64,000 bases of DNA from contig CM034405.1 of the NCBI GenBank assembly GCA_019925095.2, positions 13,727,401 to 13,791,400 of the forward strand. Reading direction: 5' to 3'. The notes under the pieces were generated by a model. It did no database searches, was not told the DNA's origin, and saw only the letters and a list, made by a program, of their open reading frames with translations. Position numbers and translations under genes: made by a program. The DNA is from Dendrolimus kikuchii (taxonomy: Eukaryota > Arthropoda > Insecta > Lepidoptera > Lasiocampidae). Within the stretch, counting starts at the first letter, position 1. Every line of letters starts with the position of its first letter. Shown piece after piece: positions 1-12,261 of the stretch.

Positions 1-2039
1 ATTAAGGATTTAATTTTTTCCCATAATGCTAACAAAACTCTATACCTAACTATTTAGGTATAAACTTTAATGTCTATATATTAAACATTGACTTAATCCG
101 TTATATAAATTTGTTTAACATCTATTATATTACTCGAATCTAATTAGAGTGGTTTATAATGTATAAGGCTTATGATAGACGGTGGTTTTACAGCAATTTG
201 TGTTAAATCTAGCAAAACCGTGGCTAATTGTTCACCACGAGAGGTCACGGCTCTGCGTGGTAACGCGACAACGTTTTACAATGTTGGCTCTAATATAGCG
301 TTTAGCGTGGCAGCCAGTTCGCTGTCTAAACTCAATACTGCCACAATTTAACATTTAATCATTTAGAGGAATTGCACTTTTTACATCATAATTTAATCAT
401 AATATATATTAGCCATTACTCTCTACTTTAAGATGTATAATATGAGTGCAAATACACTAAATGGCCAAGTTGCGACGGCCCGTAAGACCTAACTAATAAA
501 ACCGCTCGCATCTAACGAGACGACTAGGCGTCGCGGCCAATGAGATTTAACGCGTCATACATGCGGCCAGCGGTCAGCCGTGGCCGTCGAGATCCTTCAA
601 TTTGTTTGCCAATTACATAGTATTTACGAGTGCATTGGCTCTAAAGACCATTCCACTGCACAGCAATTGGCTGCCAGGAAACGTCTGGCCAGCTAATGTA
701 TTCATATTATATTTGGTTATACGGCTTTGTAGCTGCACCCTTATGCAGTCGTCATTTCCATACGTTCTTCCGTTTGTCTTTCTGTGCGTCTAAGCTATAT
801 ATTTTAGAAACTAGGTCTCTATCTAAATCACATATTTTAGAAAAGTGTATTCTATTATATATGTGGTGTATATAGGGTTTCACATTTAGAGAAAAGGTTC
901 GGGCAGCCGCCATGTTTATTTAAGTCAAACACTCATTTTATATGTAGAAAAAAACAATGTTTACACTTTACAAACTTTTGTATTCTTTAACAGTTCATTA
1001 CGAAGGTGTGTGTATATTATAAGTCGCGACTGATGGACGCGGCTGAGGGGCGTAGCTTACAACGTATCTGGCTGGATAAGGAAAGTCCATTGAAGTGTGC
1101 GTATTATAAGTCGTAAGTGACGAACGTGACCTTGAGCATTCGAACGTCCTAAAGACCTAAAGCAATCTGGAGAGTGTGTTACGGTTCTGATGTGCGCATT
1201 GTTCGGACGCGTCACGTAATTGGACGTTTGGACATCTTTAGACTGTACGCTTAATGCCATTAGATAAGGAAACATCTATGTAGGTTTTTTTTTTGTTAAA
1301 TAGAAAAGTAATAGGCGAGCTACATAGTAGAAAATAGGTTTTAGGCGATTTATTTACTAATCTAATTAATATTTAATTATAAAATGTTATGTAATAAATT
1401 ATTATATTGCTACATTATCAGTTGTCCTAAAACAGTTTGCAAAATCGTCTTGTTTGAAATTTTAATTATGTGCATAATTGCTTATATTTAAATGTAGCAA
1501 GGTAACACACGTATTAAGTAGGTTAAAATTAGCAATCATATTTATAAAGTTCCGTAGTTATTGTAGCAAAAAACGGTATTCTTTGTTAATTTGAACTGGT
1601 TCATTTTAATAATTTTTCAGACATTGAGTATTTTAAATTAAATACTATTTTATGTTTCCATGAAACTTCCAAATGACGAATATGGTGACCATTTGTCACT
1701 TCAACGGAAATGTTCATAGTTCGTGCACAACCACTCACAGATATTAGATAGTTTTATAAAATAGCTCCAATAAAAATTAAAGAAGAGTTGCATAATAAAT
1801 CTGAATTTAATTTATAAGTATACAATCAGGAGATCTTTTAAATCATAATTTGAAAAACTGTCGTAATAAATAAAAATTACAGTAGGTATATAAGATTAAA
1901 ACGCAAATATTATCTAGAATTCAACCGTTATTACGTAATTGAGCTATTTGTAGAACAACCCTGACAGACGTCCGACTCGTTACGAAGTCAAGCAAGAAAT
2001 GAAAGTTTTTTTATTGGACTTGTCTTTATGTTGTTGGTC
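1..2039. other. unrecognised AT-rich DNA with two CpG-richer patches
   Basis: I recognise no gene or mobile element here. Two patches, about 450-600 and 1020-1270, are richer in CG dinucleotides than their surroundings. The second begins with two imperfect copies of a motif centred on tattataagtcg. They could be old regulatory DNA or decayed GC-rich elements. Open frames are short and show no domain. Confidence 0.4.
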
Positions 2040-2560
2040 CGAAGACCTCACAACTTTACCGGGGTTTTCGCCTCGCAAAGGCGCTCGAGCCCGAGGGTCA
2101 TCTTGCTCGAGGGGGAACCCTAGGGGGCTTTATCTCGGCTGCACTGTTGCCTTGAAAGGGGGATGAATCTAACGATGCCGACTAGAGAGTGACACAATGT
2201 ACTAATTGAGAACGAGCGACGGGTAATATAAAGCCCGAGGGGAAGGATCCCGGCGGACGGGGATCGGCGGTTCGCGGCGGCCTACACTATCTTACTGCCA
2301 TTTGGCAATGTGTTATGGCTGGGAGAGAAGAAACGGCGAAAGAAACTTCCCAGAAACACGCCCGGTCTATCCTATGGGAGGCTATGTCTCCTGACGTCCC
2401 TCGCGGGGACGTGGAAGAATCGTGAGACGGCGCCGTCTGTGCCTGTCTGTCGGTGCCTGCCGGCCTGCCGTCGTAACCGTTGACGGGCTGGCACTGTTAC
2501 TACCCCTTTTATAGTCGAGGGCATTGCCACCAATCCGATCACGCCATTCGAATGATTTCG
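2040..2560. repeat. GC-rich retroelement-like remnant
   Basis: A sharp rise in GC content against AT-rich flanks, with no long open frame. A short piece near 2318-2365 (gagaagaaacggcgaaag followed by aaacttcccag) resembles the LINE 3'-end motif seen at 50770-50935, 51835-52020 and 59745-59815. It is probably a decayed retroelement, but the family is not identified. Confidence 0.35.
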
Positions 2561-3253
2561 CGGCTACCCTCTTACTTGCAAATAATTTGTAACACTTAAC
2601 TAGTCACAACCTTCCGATGATATATAATACGTCGGCATATGACTAAAAACAATACAATTGGTCTATTTTTATGGTCACACTGCCAGCTCCCCGTCAAAGT
2701 TGGTTAAGTGGATTTCTTAATAAAAGTTTGTATTATTTTTTAATTTATTGACGCACAAAACAAATTACAATCATCACAAATTCAGACAATTATATGTATT
2801 GTTCCTTTAATAATGAAATTATTTAAATGTAAACTTATTTACTCTTTAAACATTATAATTATTGTCTTCATAAATAATATCTAATTCAAAATATACAAAA
2901 ACTTAATTTTGAGCCATTACTGCAACTTATCCTAAGCGACATCTATACTTAAATCACTTTTACTAGACCCTACTGTAAGAGTAATTGAAAGTTTTATAAT
3001 AAAATAATAGTTTAAAATATCATTTATAAACAAAAACCTACTTAGGTAAATATAATTACAATGACTTTATAAACTAAAGCAATAAAAGAAAACTGAACTT
3101 TGTTGTATTGTATTCTACCCCTATGGGTAGAATCCGACTTCCGAACACCATCCGAAATCCGACGATAGAAGGGACTATTCCCTTAAGACTAAGTAGAATA
3201 CTGAGTCTAGGTGATCGTCTTACATGGTGCCCAGAAGGCTGGCTACGTTTTAT
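2561..3253. other. AT-rich spacer, nothing recognised
   Basis: Low-complexity AT-rich DNA up to the retroposon that starts at 3254. No domain, repeat partner or RNA gene was seen. Confidence 0.4.
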
Positions 3254-3563
3254 CCGTGCAGGAACGGAGAAAGAATACAATTTCCTGCGGCTCGGCGGCC
3301 TGTCGTAAGAGGCGACAAACCAACCCACAGCCAGGTGGTAGGGCATTTGCCCGACTGGATGGCTACCACCCCTAGTCTAAAGTATGTCGCCATAACAACC
3401 TTGAGTTGTGTTCCGGATTTAGTGACCAGGTTCCAGTCTCCCTTAAGAGAGCAGCAGCGCATTTGTAGCACCTTTAGTCTTACAAATGTCCAGAGGCGAT
3501 GGTAACCGCTTTCCATCAAGTGGGCCGTCTGCCTGTCTGCTGAACTCCTGCAATAAAAAAAAA
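3254..3563 (+). mobile_element. Full-length ~305-bp poly(A) retroposon, copy 1
   Basis: Begins ccgtgcaggaacgg and ends with tgcaataaaa and an A-run, so the RNA-like strand is plus. The same sequence occurs at ten other places in this window. At least five copies (3254, 10256, 22557, 25110, 57533) share the same 5' end, which argues for a SINE or other element with a fixed 5' end rather than random LINE truncations. No clear tRNA A/B boxes are seen at its head. Open frames on both strands are chance. Confidence 0.75.
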
Positions 3564-4389
3564 TATACGTTTCCTCGCTCGGTTTAGGTATAAAAATCGC
3601 TTAAGATAAGGCGATAATGGCTCGATACTATGGAATTTATTCAAATTAACCCAATATTTTACAAGCAGTTAAGATATATAATCTTCGATTTATTTTTAAT
3701 TAATTAATTATTCTGAATACCAGATATAATGTTTATAATAAATACATTATTTGTGTTATTAATCCTTGAATTTTATCTCGTTTACTTGTTCGTATCCATG
3801 ATTATTATGGGATGTTCCATACATAATTTACGATTTTGTTATTCTTCATTAAAATAGTTTTTCGTATATTAAATACAATCAATATTGTACATAAATTAGG
3901 ATCGGATAATAAAAATTAGCATAGAAACGACGAATTTTATTACATTCTAGGCGCAGCAACTCATTATGACACCTACATATAATATTCATAATAATAATTC
4001 TTATTCAGTAAGAACATGTCGAAGTAACAGAGTATTCGTCAACAGTAACCCGAACTTATTCCCGCAGCTCTCCGATGTGGTTGTTCGGAACAGACGAGAT
4101 CAGCATAGAGTCTGTATTTGCTCTCCAAAAACGGCCATGATGCGCAAAAGTATATATTGTATGGCGCCTATCATTTAATAAAGTGCCAGAAATGTTACGA
4201 GTGCAGTCTTTAAATTTCTTTAAAAATTCCTTTAAGAAAATTTTATTGACAAAAGTTTATTATACAGTAAATGAATATGAGAAGGATAAAGACATGACTA
4301 ATAATATTTTGTAACTAGACATAATTTTATTGTAATATTTTGCATCATATATAGGTATATACATATTTGAATGTAAATTTAGTTTTTAT
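3564..4389. other. AT-rich spacer, nothing recognised
   Basis: No coding domain or repeat partner in the window. Short frames such as 3966-4178 have no recognisable product. Confidence 0.35.
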
Positions 4390-4508
4390 GACATGTATTT
4401 GGACATTGCACGCCTAATAAGGCAAAATGTATTGAAACAACGCATATTGTAAGATTTTTTGTACATACATTTTAGCAATAAATGATTCATTCATTCATTC
4501 ATTCATTA
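4390..4508 (+). mobile_element. LINE 3' end with (ATTC)n tail
   Basis: A short stretch containing gcctaataaggc, then ttagcaataaatg, runs into five ATTC repeats (about 4484-4508). An AATAAA-like signal followed by a simple tandem tail is typical of CR1-superfamily LINEs, which end in short repeats rather than poly(A). Similar ATTC-tailed ends lie at 38005-38094 and, inverted, at 49022-49160. The rest of the element is missing, presumably 5' truncated. Confidence 0.5.
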
Positions 4509-4763
4509 TTAAAAGAGAATAACTTTTGCACTTAAACTTATATGCGAGGTATTCGACACCTAAAAGTAGGATGAAACCTGTAGTGTATTAGGCTCTTCCA
4601 ATGCTTATATTTTTTTTACACTGATACTTAATATCATGTTAGCCTTGTATTTAAATAAATGTAGTGTCTGTGTGTGTGTTTCACCTGTTTTTATGTGAAT
4701 TCCTCCAAGGACCTCGCGGTTATTTTTTTATTTTATATAAAATATTGTATTATATAACAGTCC

Positions 4764-5005
4764 ATAAACATTCCACTGTTGGGTTCGGGCCTCCCATTTA
4801 TAAGGGGAACAGACAATATTGTCGTTTTGGATAAATTGGAAAAATTTACACATCGGTTAATTCGATGTGTGGGTTTCATCATGTTGTTTACTGCTAGCGA
4901 TGCTTCACAGTTAGCAAGAGGTATTTGTAAAAATATGTATACTAGGATAGAAAACTGCCTACGTGGTGCATGCTCTCCGGCCAGAATTCGAACCCGAAAT
5001 CGCTT
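4764..5005 (-). mobile_element. tRNA-derived SINE (family B), 5'-damaged
   Basis: Matches the SINE at 60809-61089 over its body: cactgttgggttcgggcctc at the 3' side, the tggtgcatgc motif, and a B-box-like gaattcgaaccc near 4984-4995 on the plus strand. The A-box half of the tRNA-like head seen in the other two copies is absent or too diverged to see. Confidence 0.6.
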
Positions 5006-6509
5006 AGTACAAATTCAGCAACGGAAGAATACAATAAATTCCTAGTATAAAAGGTAACATTGAAAAGCTTCTTCATCCGCTGTCATCTAAAAATGATATA
5101 ATTATGACGCAAATGTGATTTTTGTTCCGTTTTTAACGTAGATATTATTATATTTAAAAATATTTTTAGTTTAATTATTTTTGTTATTTTTATAAATTTG
5201 TTTAATACTTTAAATTTTGACTGACTTAAATAACCTGAAGATTCAATCCAAAAATATTTTTTCATTTTCGGACACGTATTTCAGACCTCAGTACACATTC
5301 ATTTGGACCTCGCAACCTTTACATGAATGAAATATATTATTATTTTTGTCTTTTGTTAAAGTGACTGCTTTGACCAAGCATTATAGTACGTTAAAGCTGA
5401 CAATCCCTGTCAAAGCAATATCATAAAACATGAGGTAGACTATAATGGCCTCGTGCTAGTAAAACAGATATGTTTTGACACCTTCGCCCACTTGACCCTA
5501 TAAAGCTACATACTCACTAGTGAAAAAAGTAAAGCTTGATTAACACTTGCATTAGTTGAGGAGTTAGTTAATTTGCAAATAAGTCCTTGTCAGCTGTTAG
5601 AGAGACAACTATTTAAGTAATCGACAACTTATTACTTAACTGGTATATTTCCTGTCCTAACCATGTCAAGAACTTAACTCGTCCAATTTTGTAAGTTAAC
5701 TAACTACATACTACAATAATGCAAAAGTAAATCAAGCCTAATAGTTGCAACTATTACGTAAGTAAATAAATAAGCCAAAACATAAAAGACATGTACAAAT
5801 TATAGTCGACTAGAGTTTTCAAATGGTGGTCAAGTGTCAAATCACTAATGCTTGGCTCTATTATACTTGCATAAAAACATAATGAAGTTTTTTTTTTATA
5901 TATACAGAAACTTTTACTGAAAAATTATGTAACTCATGGTTACAACCGCTTAAAAATCCTTTTTGTGGTTTGAAAGAGTTAGCGCATGTAGAGAAAGACA
6001 GACAGAGAGAGGCGGAAAGCGACTTTGTTTTGTACTATGTAAAGAAGTAGAAAAGGCCAAAAGACTGACTGCAATACTTCGTTGCATGGCATCGCTAATG
6101 CCTTGCCCGAGGGATAGACCAGTCTTGTCGTCATACGAGTTACCTACCATACGTTTGACTGTCTCGATAAACCTTCCGCGCCTCAGAGCCCTATGGTCTC
6201 AGAGTCACGACCCCAAACTACCTACTTAAATAATGCAAATGTAAAAGCTGCACGTAAGAAAAAACACTCACTGTGTACGTGTGACACATGAATGATATGA
6301 CATTTGACTTACGGATCAAGTGATATATTATGCACGTTTTGCAGATTGTTGTATGGAACTATTGCGTAACAAGGACTAAAGTAAAAAAAAAAAATTGAAT
6401 TATTAGTCGAAAAAAAATGTACAGTACTTACTGCAAAAAGTAGATTGCATTCATTTTTATCATCTATTTGACAATACTCTAACAATACTCGTTGACACTT
6501 GGCATCTTT
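5006..6509. other. unrecognised DNA
   Basis: AT-rich, with a purine-rich patch near 5985-6060. The longest frames (88 codons at 5963, 73 codons at 6309 minus) have no recognisable domain. Confidence 0.35.
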
Positions 6510-6529
6510 GTCTTCCGCGATCACGGTCA

Positions 6530-6605
6530 CTGAAAAGTGGTCGAAACGTCGGAAAAACCAAAATCAAATAAACTACCGCGCTTAAAACCGTTAAAACGTA
6601 GTTTT
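6530..6605 (-). repeat. interspersed repeat, inverted partner at 46810-46885
   Basis: Read on the minus strand, this stretch matches 46810-46885 closely (shared aataaaactacgttttaac, then gcgcggta, then tttgattttggtt and ccgacgtttc). It is a dispersed element of unknown type. Confidence 0.6.
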
Positions 6606-6706
6606 ATTATCTATTTGAAGTTTTTTTCACAGTAAAAATATAAGGTTCTAATCAGTTTGTATGCTAAAATTAAATAATGTGTTTCCGAACAATGATTTTT
6701 ATTCAA

Positions 6707-7207
6707 CTAGTTGTACCCGGTAGACGTTTTCTTGCCCTTAAAAAATAAAAATCTAGAAACTTATTGCAGCGCCATCAACCGGGACTAATTGTTAATCTAA
6801 ACTATTCTCGAATCTACTTGAAAAAACACAAAAAATTTCATCAAAATCGGTCCCACGGTTAAAGAGATGATCAGCAGCGCCACCTACCAAGTCCAATCGT
6901 GAATCTAAACCATCCCGGGATTCACTTGAACACACACAAAAATAATTCACCTAAATCAGACAAATGAAAATTAGGTTAAATGCAGTCACCATTGCCGAAA
7001 TCGGCCGGGAAAGATCATAAACAAATGAATGGCTAGACTGATATTTTTTTAATGATCATTTTTTTGTTGGTGAATATCATATTGTAATACTTGTTATCCT
7101 ATTCCGGACGAAAACCATTCCAAAAACACGAAAATCATAAAAATCGTTCCAGCCGTTCTTGAGTTATAAATGGTGAAACTAACACGACTTTGTTTTGTAT
7201 ATATAGA
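6707..7207 (-). mobile_element. Non-autonomous Helitron, ~501 bp
   Basis: On the minus strand the element starts TCTATATATACAAAAC and ends ...ACAACTAG. It sits between a host A and T, the target preference of Helitrons. There are no inverted repeats, no target duplication and no Rep/helicase coding. Internal phrases such as agcgccacctacc and gtgaatctaaaccatcc recur in the Helitrons at 52270-52844 and 56094-56300, so they are one family. Confidence 0.65.
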
Positions 7208-7329
7208 TATCTAACTTGAATTTTTTTTAATCCTTGTTTCAGGTATAAATTTAAAATTAATAGCTATCAAATGACATCTTCAAATATATAGTCACATGAT
7301 GTCTGAACGATACACAGTTACTCAATGAT

Positions 7330-7450
7330 ATCATTAATCGATATAAAGGCGATATTATACGGTTCATTTTTGTCTTTCAATTTGGCTAATTCAACCAAAG
7401 TGATTCACATGGGCGTAAATCAAATCACTCAATGTTATCGAATTACGTCG
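7330..7450 (+). repeat. dispersed repeat, four copies in the window
   Basis: Contains acggttcatttttgtctttc, then aatttgg and attcaaccaaagtgattcac. Related copies lie at 17673-17760 (same strand) and at 44085-44235 and 62883-62990 (opposite strand). It is probably a decayed non-autonomous element; the ends are not resolved. Confidence 0.5.
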
Positions 7451-7714
7451 TGTTATTTCAGATCACATGCTTCGTAGTTAAAATAGGTACTTTTAATTCC
7501 AACAGGTTTTCACGTTCAATATCAGTTTGTGCATGAATAACCTAAAATACCGGGCCGTAAAAACCGTTAATAAATCTCTTAAAATGCTTCCAACCGTTTA
7601 CAGAGTTGCTCTCGAGCCAATACAGATACACAGTTACAAGCAAGATACAACGGTGGTATATTGTTGTGCATAACATCTGCAAGGTTTGCAATTATGATCC
7701 GCTAGTGTGTTGTA

Positions 7715-8090
7715 CCCTTTTTTAGCGAGGGGCCGAGGGGAAATCAGATTGAGCACTAACCGCCGCGGGGGAAACGCGGCGGGAGCGCGTAAGATTCGCC
7801 ACGTGTTGGGGTGGCAGTATTACCGCTGAAGACGTACTGTAACGACTAACCTCCTTAGTCGTTGTGATATATTCAGAAACATAATTTGTTTAAATTTAAT
7901 CGAGGAATGCCTCCCAAGACAAAAGAATACATTATTGTATCGGCCCGCGAGCAGAATACATCTCATGTAAAAGTGTCACGATTGCGAATATACACTTAAA
8001 TCCCGAACCAGTCTCTCATTGAGGATAAAGATCCCGGTCAGCTCTAAAACCGCTAGACGTTACATGGAGGAGGCGCCGGGTATAAGTAGA
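7715..8090. repeat. GC-rich retroelement fragment related to 55480-55570
   Basis: Shares a block with the GC-rich insert in the Tigger element: agattcgccacgtg then ggggtggca here, ggattcgccaggtc then ggggtggca there. Probably two pieces of one GC-rich LINE. No reading frame of length survives. Confidence 0.4.
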
Positions 8091-8319
8091 CAAGACAAGG
8101 AATAATTATATTTCTATGTATACATTTTTTATTGAAGATGATAATTTTACTCGCAACTCGTGGGATGTAATAGCCTCTTTGGGATTCGGACAGTTTCTTT
8201 ATGAAAAAGATTCCTAATGTTTTCAATTACACGAGGCAACTGTTATTATGCCTAGAAACGTAATATATTGTGTAAAAAATATCATATTGTGTGAATATAT
8301 TATTTTGTGACCCACATAA

Positions 8320-8470
8320 TCTATACTAATATTATAAAGCTGAAGAATTTGTTTGTTTAAACGCACTAATCTCAAAAACCGCTGGTCCGATTTGAAAAAT
8401 TCTTTCAGCTTTGAATAGCACATTTATCGAGGAAGGCTATAAGCTATATTATATTTTCAAAAAATTAGGG
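8320..8470 (+). mobile_element. Helitron 5' end fragment (second Helitron family)
   Basis: Starts TCTATACTAATATTATAAAG after a host A, then ccgatttgaaaaattctttc. A related piece at 8870-9000 shares cgcactaatctca, ctggtc(t/c)gatttgaaaaatt and cgaggaaggctata. No CTAG-type 3' end was found for either copy. Confidence 0.5.
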
Positions 8471-8869
8471 ATCCTTACTAAAAGTCCAATAATGTAACCC
8501 AAGGTGTAAAAAAATGACCCGAAAAAATCCTTACACGGCGTGCGCTGCGAAAAATATTGATTATAGAACAAAACAATGTACTACGACTTTGCAGAACATA
8601 TAATTGTCTACGAAAAATATCGCGTAACCATATGTCTAACTATTGTAGTTATCTCACAATAAGTGTTTTCTTTTATTTTTTTAAATAATTAAAATGCCGT
8701 CACTTCAAAAGCTCTTTATATTGTACCTTGGTATTAATCCTTATCAAAATAAATTACTCCATATTCAAGACAAATTCAATACCTTTCTAGAACTTTTTGA
8801 ATTATTCAATTCGGACGTTTCATTCAAAAGATATCGCGATATTTAAAATGTAAGTATTAGTGTTGTAGC

Positions 8870-9000
8870 CAAATATACTAATATATTGTTTGATTGAACG
8901 CACTAATCTCAGGAACTACTGGTCTGATTTGAAAAATTGTTTCAGTGTTGGATAGCCCATTTGTCGAGGAAGGCTATAGGCTGTATATCATCACGCTAAG
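8870..9000 (+). mobile_element. second copy of the 8320 Helitron-like fragment
   Basis: Aligned by eye with 8335-8465 (see that entry). More diverged at the left edge, where the canonical TC start is not clear. Confidence 0.45.
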
Positions 9001-9179
9001 ACCAATAGGAGCGGAGCACCAATGAAGAATGTTTCAAAATCGAAGGGTTTTGAATGCAAATTCCACGCGGACGACGTCACGGGCACAGGTAGTATACAGA
9101 TATAATCATTCATGATACGTGTGTCCTTCGTTTGAACGACTCCGTTATAGCACATACTATTACCATACACTAAAACCTG

Positions 9180-9450
9180 TGTTCCTTCCTTCACCTTGTG
9201 CCAGGGCTACGGGCAAACCAGAAGCTCGACCAACTCCGCGCATCCTGACAGACGAGAGCCCGAAGGACCACATCCATTACCGGGGGAAGCACAGTCTTCG
9301 GTATTGACCTTCTCTAAGCACCCACGCTGGTTAGAGAAGGACGATGCAGCTAAATGATTCACACATGACGCGCCCTCCTTTTAACGGCATTATTAGCGGG
9401 TGGGAACCCTTCTTCAGGGACCGCCCGCGCTGCGCAAATGTGTACAATGC
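9180..9450. repeat. GC-rich patch of unknown origin
   Basis: Locally GC-rich in AT-rich DNA, without a recognisable domain in any frame. Possibly a retroelement remnant. Confidence 0.25.
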
Positions 9451-10255
9451 TTTATGTAGTACAAAAGTGATTCTTTATACATATGAGCTAATAAAGGAAC
9501 TGTGTATTAAGTCAGTGTGTTAGTAATATCCAAGTAGTTTAATCTTCGTGGATATATGTATTTATCTGCATTTGCTGAGAAAAGTAACAAAAATATCAAG
9601 GAGTTTTTCTTGTAATTGGGTAGGTGACACTTTCTATTATAAATTCTAAAGCAATGTTTATATACAAGGCAAACGTTAAAGTATTTTTGTTATCATCATA
9701 TTTTTTTAAATATGAAAAGAAAGGAAAGAATGACATTAATGACCGGTTCCTATACCTTATTATTCACCCACTTGCCTTACCATCGGTAATTTGATATGAT
9801 AACAATGATAGAAAATGAAACTTATAGTGTCAATTTTTAACCTATAGTTAGGCAAATAATAATGACGTCGAATGGTTCCTGTTCGAGTACTTAAACTAAC
9901 ATACATGTGTTATTCGTTATTAGCATACATATAATAATAAAAACTTAAATGAAAAATATACTGTAACATATTTACAGGTAAAAGTATAATCTAGATCGTT
10001 ACCGGTGGTGCGGTGATGACAAGAATAATTAAAATTACTGATTAAACAATAACAAATCAATACGCCTTACCCATTAAAAGGTATGACGACATAACTTGTT
10101 AAGTTTGTACTTGTTACTCGATTTCGGCGTTTTGTAAGATGATAGAAAGTATCTCATCTGATTTGACTGTCAAATAACTTATTTATGAGGCAAATGTCTA
10201 TATAATTTTATTCTAGTGAAACCTTAACTGATATAAGTATCAATTTTGTATTATT
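9451..10255. other. AT-rich spacer, nothing recognised
   Basis: No gene, RNA or repeat partner recognised. Confidence 0.35.
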
Positions 10256-10560
10256 CGTGCAGGAACGGGGAAAGAATGCAAATTCCTGCAGCCAGGCGGC
10301 CTGTCGTAAGAGGCAACAAAACAACTCACAGCCAGGTGATAGGGTTTGTTCGTCTGGATAGCTACCACCCCCGACCTAAGGTATGTCGCCATAACAATCT
10401 TGAGTTGTGTTCCGGCATTAGTGGTCAGGTTCCAGCCTCCCTTTAGAGAGCGGCAGCACGTTGGTAGCACCTTTGGTGACAAATGTTCTTAGGCGATGGT
10501 AACCGGTTTTCATCGGGTGGGCCGTCTGCATCTCTGCTGATGTCATGCGGTAAAAAAAAA
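10256..10560 (+). mobile_element. ~305-bp poly(A) retroposon, copy 2
   Basis: Full length from cgtgcaggaacgggg to a 9-A tail. It is more diverged at its 3' end (tgatgtcatgcggtaaaa) than copy 1. Confidence 0.72.
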
Positions 10561-10679
10561 TTAAGAATATTAATTACTAACTACCTAGTAACTTTTGCCC
10601 GTTGCTCTGCTCGCGTTAAAAATTGATATGGGTATTTCATAATTCTTAAAATGTCGACTTTAATTTTTAAATCATAGCA

Positions 10680-10870
10680 CCTAATCATAAAATCACGTAA
10701 CGCCCTCTAGCGAAGGTGTAACTAACCATGAGAGCAACACATTAAAATATCGCTGTCAGTGTCGTTGCAATGTCGATGTATTTGTTAATTACTTGCAATG
10801 GTGGCGCCAATAAAACGCTACCAGAGCTCCATCTTTTCAGCTATATTCGTCGAATCTTCCGGGAACAGTG
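10680..10870. repeat. repeat shared with 44250-44350
   Basis: Shares tatttgttaat, ttgcaatg and cagctatatt in order with 44250-44350 (where the last reads cggctatatt). In both places a poly(A) retroposon lies nearby, so this may be an older element. Confidence 0.4.
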
Positions 10871-11253
10871 TTTTTTCTGGATGAAAGGTCCCTATGTCCT
10901 AATTCTATACTCCTGATAACGTGTATACATTTCGAGACGATCTGTTGCGTAATTAAGACCTGAAAATATCAGAAACATGCTCGCATTCGCTTTTATTTTA
11001 ATATTAATTAGGATAATAGGATTGTATGTTACCCAAATAAAATAAATAAATCACCCTGATTTAAAAATTAAATTTAACGGCCATTAAATAAAATCGATTT
11101 AAATGTGATGATATTATTTAACTAGCCTTTGGAGTATTAACATACATACATAATTTATGCGTATCTATTAGCAAAAAGTGTTAAGAAACAAATTATTACT
11201 TTTATAAATTTCTGTGATGTTTTATGATAATTAATGTCTGAAATTCGACCTTA

Positions 11254-11290
11254 GACATTAATCTATTAATTCTATTAATAGATTAATGTC
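11254..11290. repeat. perfect 17-bp palindrome
   Basis: gacattaatctattaat (11254-11270), a 3-nt spacer, then its exact reverse complement (11274-11290). A simple hairpin with no flanking element recognised. Confidence 0.7.
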
Positions 11291-11338
11291 CTTACACACA
11301 TTAATTTAAACAGACTATTTAGCTATATTAACATAATT

Positions 11339-11700
11339 GTGGATAGACGGATGGATGGAACTATTTTTAATCGACATCCAAAAGGTTCTCAATTCAACTA
11401 TATATTTTTTTGTATGTTTGTTATGCGAATTCTCCGTCAAATGTCTACTAATTTTCATTTTTTTTTCTTTATTAGAAAGAGCATACTTTTAACGCAGTCT
11501 CATTGTCACCAAGTTAGGTTCTGATGAGTGAATTCCGGATAAATCGAGAGCAAGCCTTGTTGAAGAGCGCCTATATTCACCGAAAGGCAAACATGTTTAC
11601 GCGTGCCCGCAGTGGTACAATTTCTACAGGAGCTTAATATATTATTCTAAGACTATTCAACATAAAATCAGTTTTTTTTAACAAAAACCGACTGAAAGTA
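11339..11700 (+). repeat. dispersed repeat shared with 46985-47300
   Basis: Both places share ttctccgtcaa, gatgagtg...g(g)at, then gtacaatttctacagg(a/t)gc, then ttaatatattatt, in the same order and orientation. The type of element is unknown. A cgactgaaag motif beside it recalls the fold-back unit at 12262. Confidence 0.5.
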
Positions 11701-11796
11701 AAAAACAAATGATAAATATTTTCTACAACATTTCAAAGTCGGAGCCAAGTAAAACATAAAAAACTATGACAAAATTGCAAAATTCACCGCTTCGAG

Positions 11797-11925
11797 ATAC
11801 ATACATACATACATACATACATAACTTCACGCCAGTTCCCTTGCGGGGTAGGCACGAACAACAGAGTGCCATTTAGGCTTATTCTTACACACCTCACTTG
11901 CCTCTTTGACATTCATAGAGATATA
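11797..11925 (-). pseudogene. RTE-type LINE 3' end, copy 1
   Basis: The minus strand carries the last codons of a LINE reading frame (motifs VKEASEVC, NKPKWHS and YPARELA then stop, as in the copy at 14895) followed by an ATGT tandem tail, seen on plus as atacatacatac at 11797-11822. It is 5' truncated. The family is inferred from the C-terminal motif and tail type. Confidence 0.6.
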
Positions 11926-12039
11926 TAATATGAGATGCTTCGAGATATATAACATATTTGTTTTTTGTTATCTACACTTTGTTTATTATCTATTTACATT
12001 AGTATTAATATTTAAATAATATATAAAACATCTAAAAAT

Positions 12040-12240
12040 AAAACTACTATTATACTTATATATAAGCCGCGCGCAGAAGGTTTGCCGATGATTACTTACT
12101 ATTATTGTATATACTTATGTAAAGTATAAATAATAAATTTATTAGAACAACTATTTATGTAATCTTTTTGTCATACCTACTGACCATCGACGCGTGACAT
12201 CATGAAGCTATCGGCAAACCTTCTGCACACGGGTAGTATT
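12040..12240. repeat. element with inverted ends, related to 48220-48290
   Basis: cagaaggtttgccgat near 12075 is the reverse complement of atcggcaaaccttctg near 12210. The right end (accatcgacgcgtga, then atcggcaaa, then cgggtagta) recurs at 48230-48288. The ends look like the termini of a non-autonomous DNA transposon about 200 bp long. Confidence 0.45.
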
Positions 12241-12261
12241 TATTGACAGATAACAAAAAAA

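Noticed and set aside
1020..1280. CpG-rich patch as a second promoter
   Set aside because: No initiator/DPE or TATA/initiator pair at proper spacing found on either strand by eye.
5963..6229. 88-codon frame
   Set aside because: Low-complexity purine-rich start and no recognisable domain.
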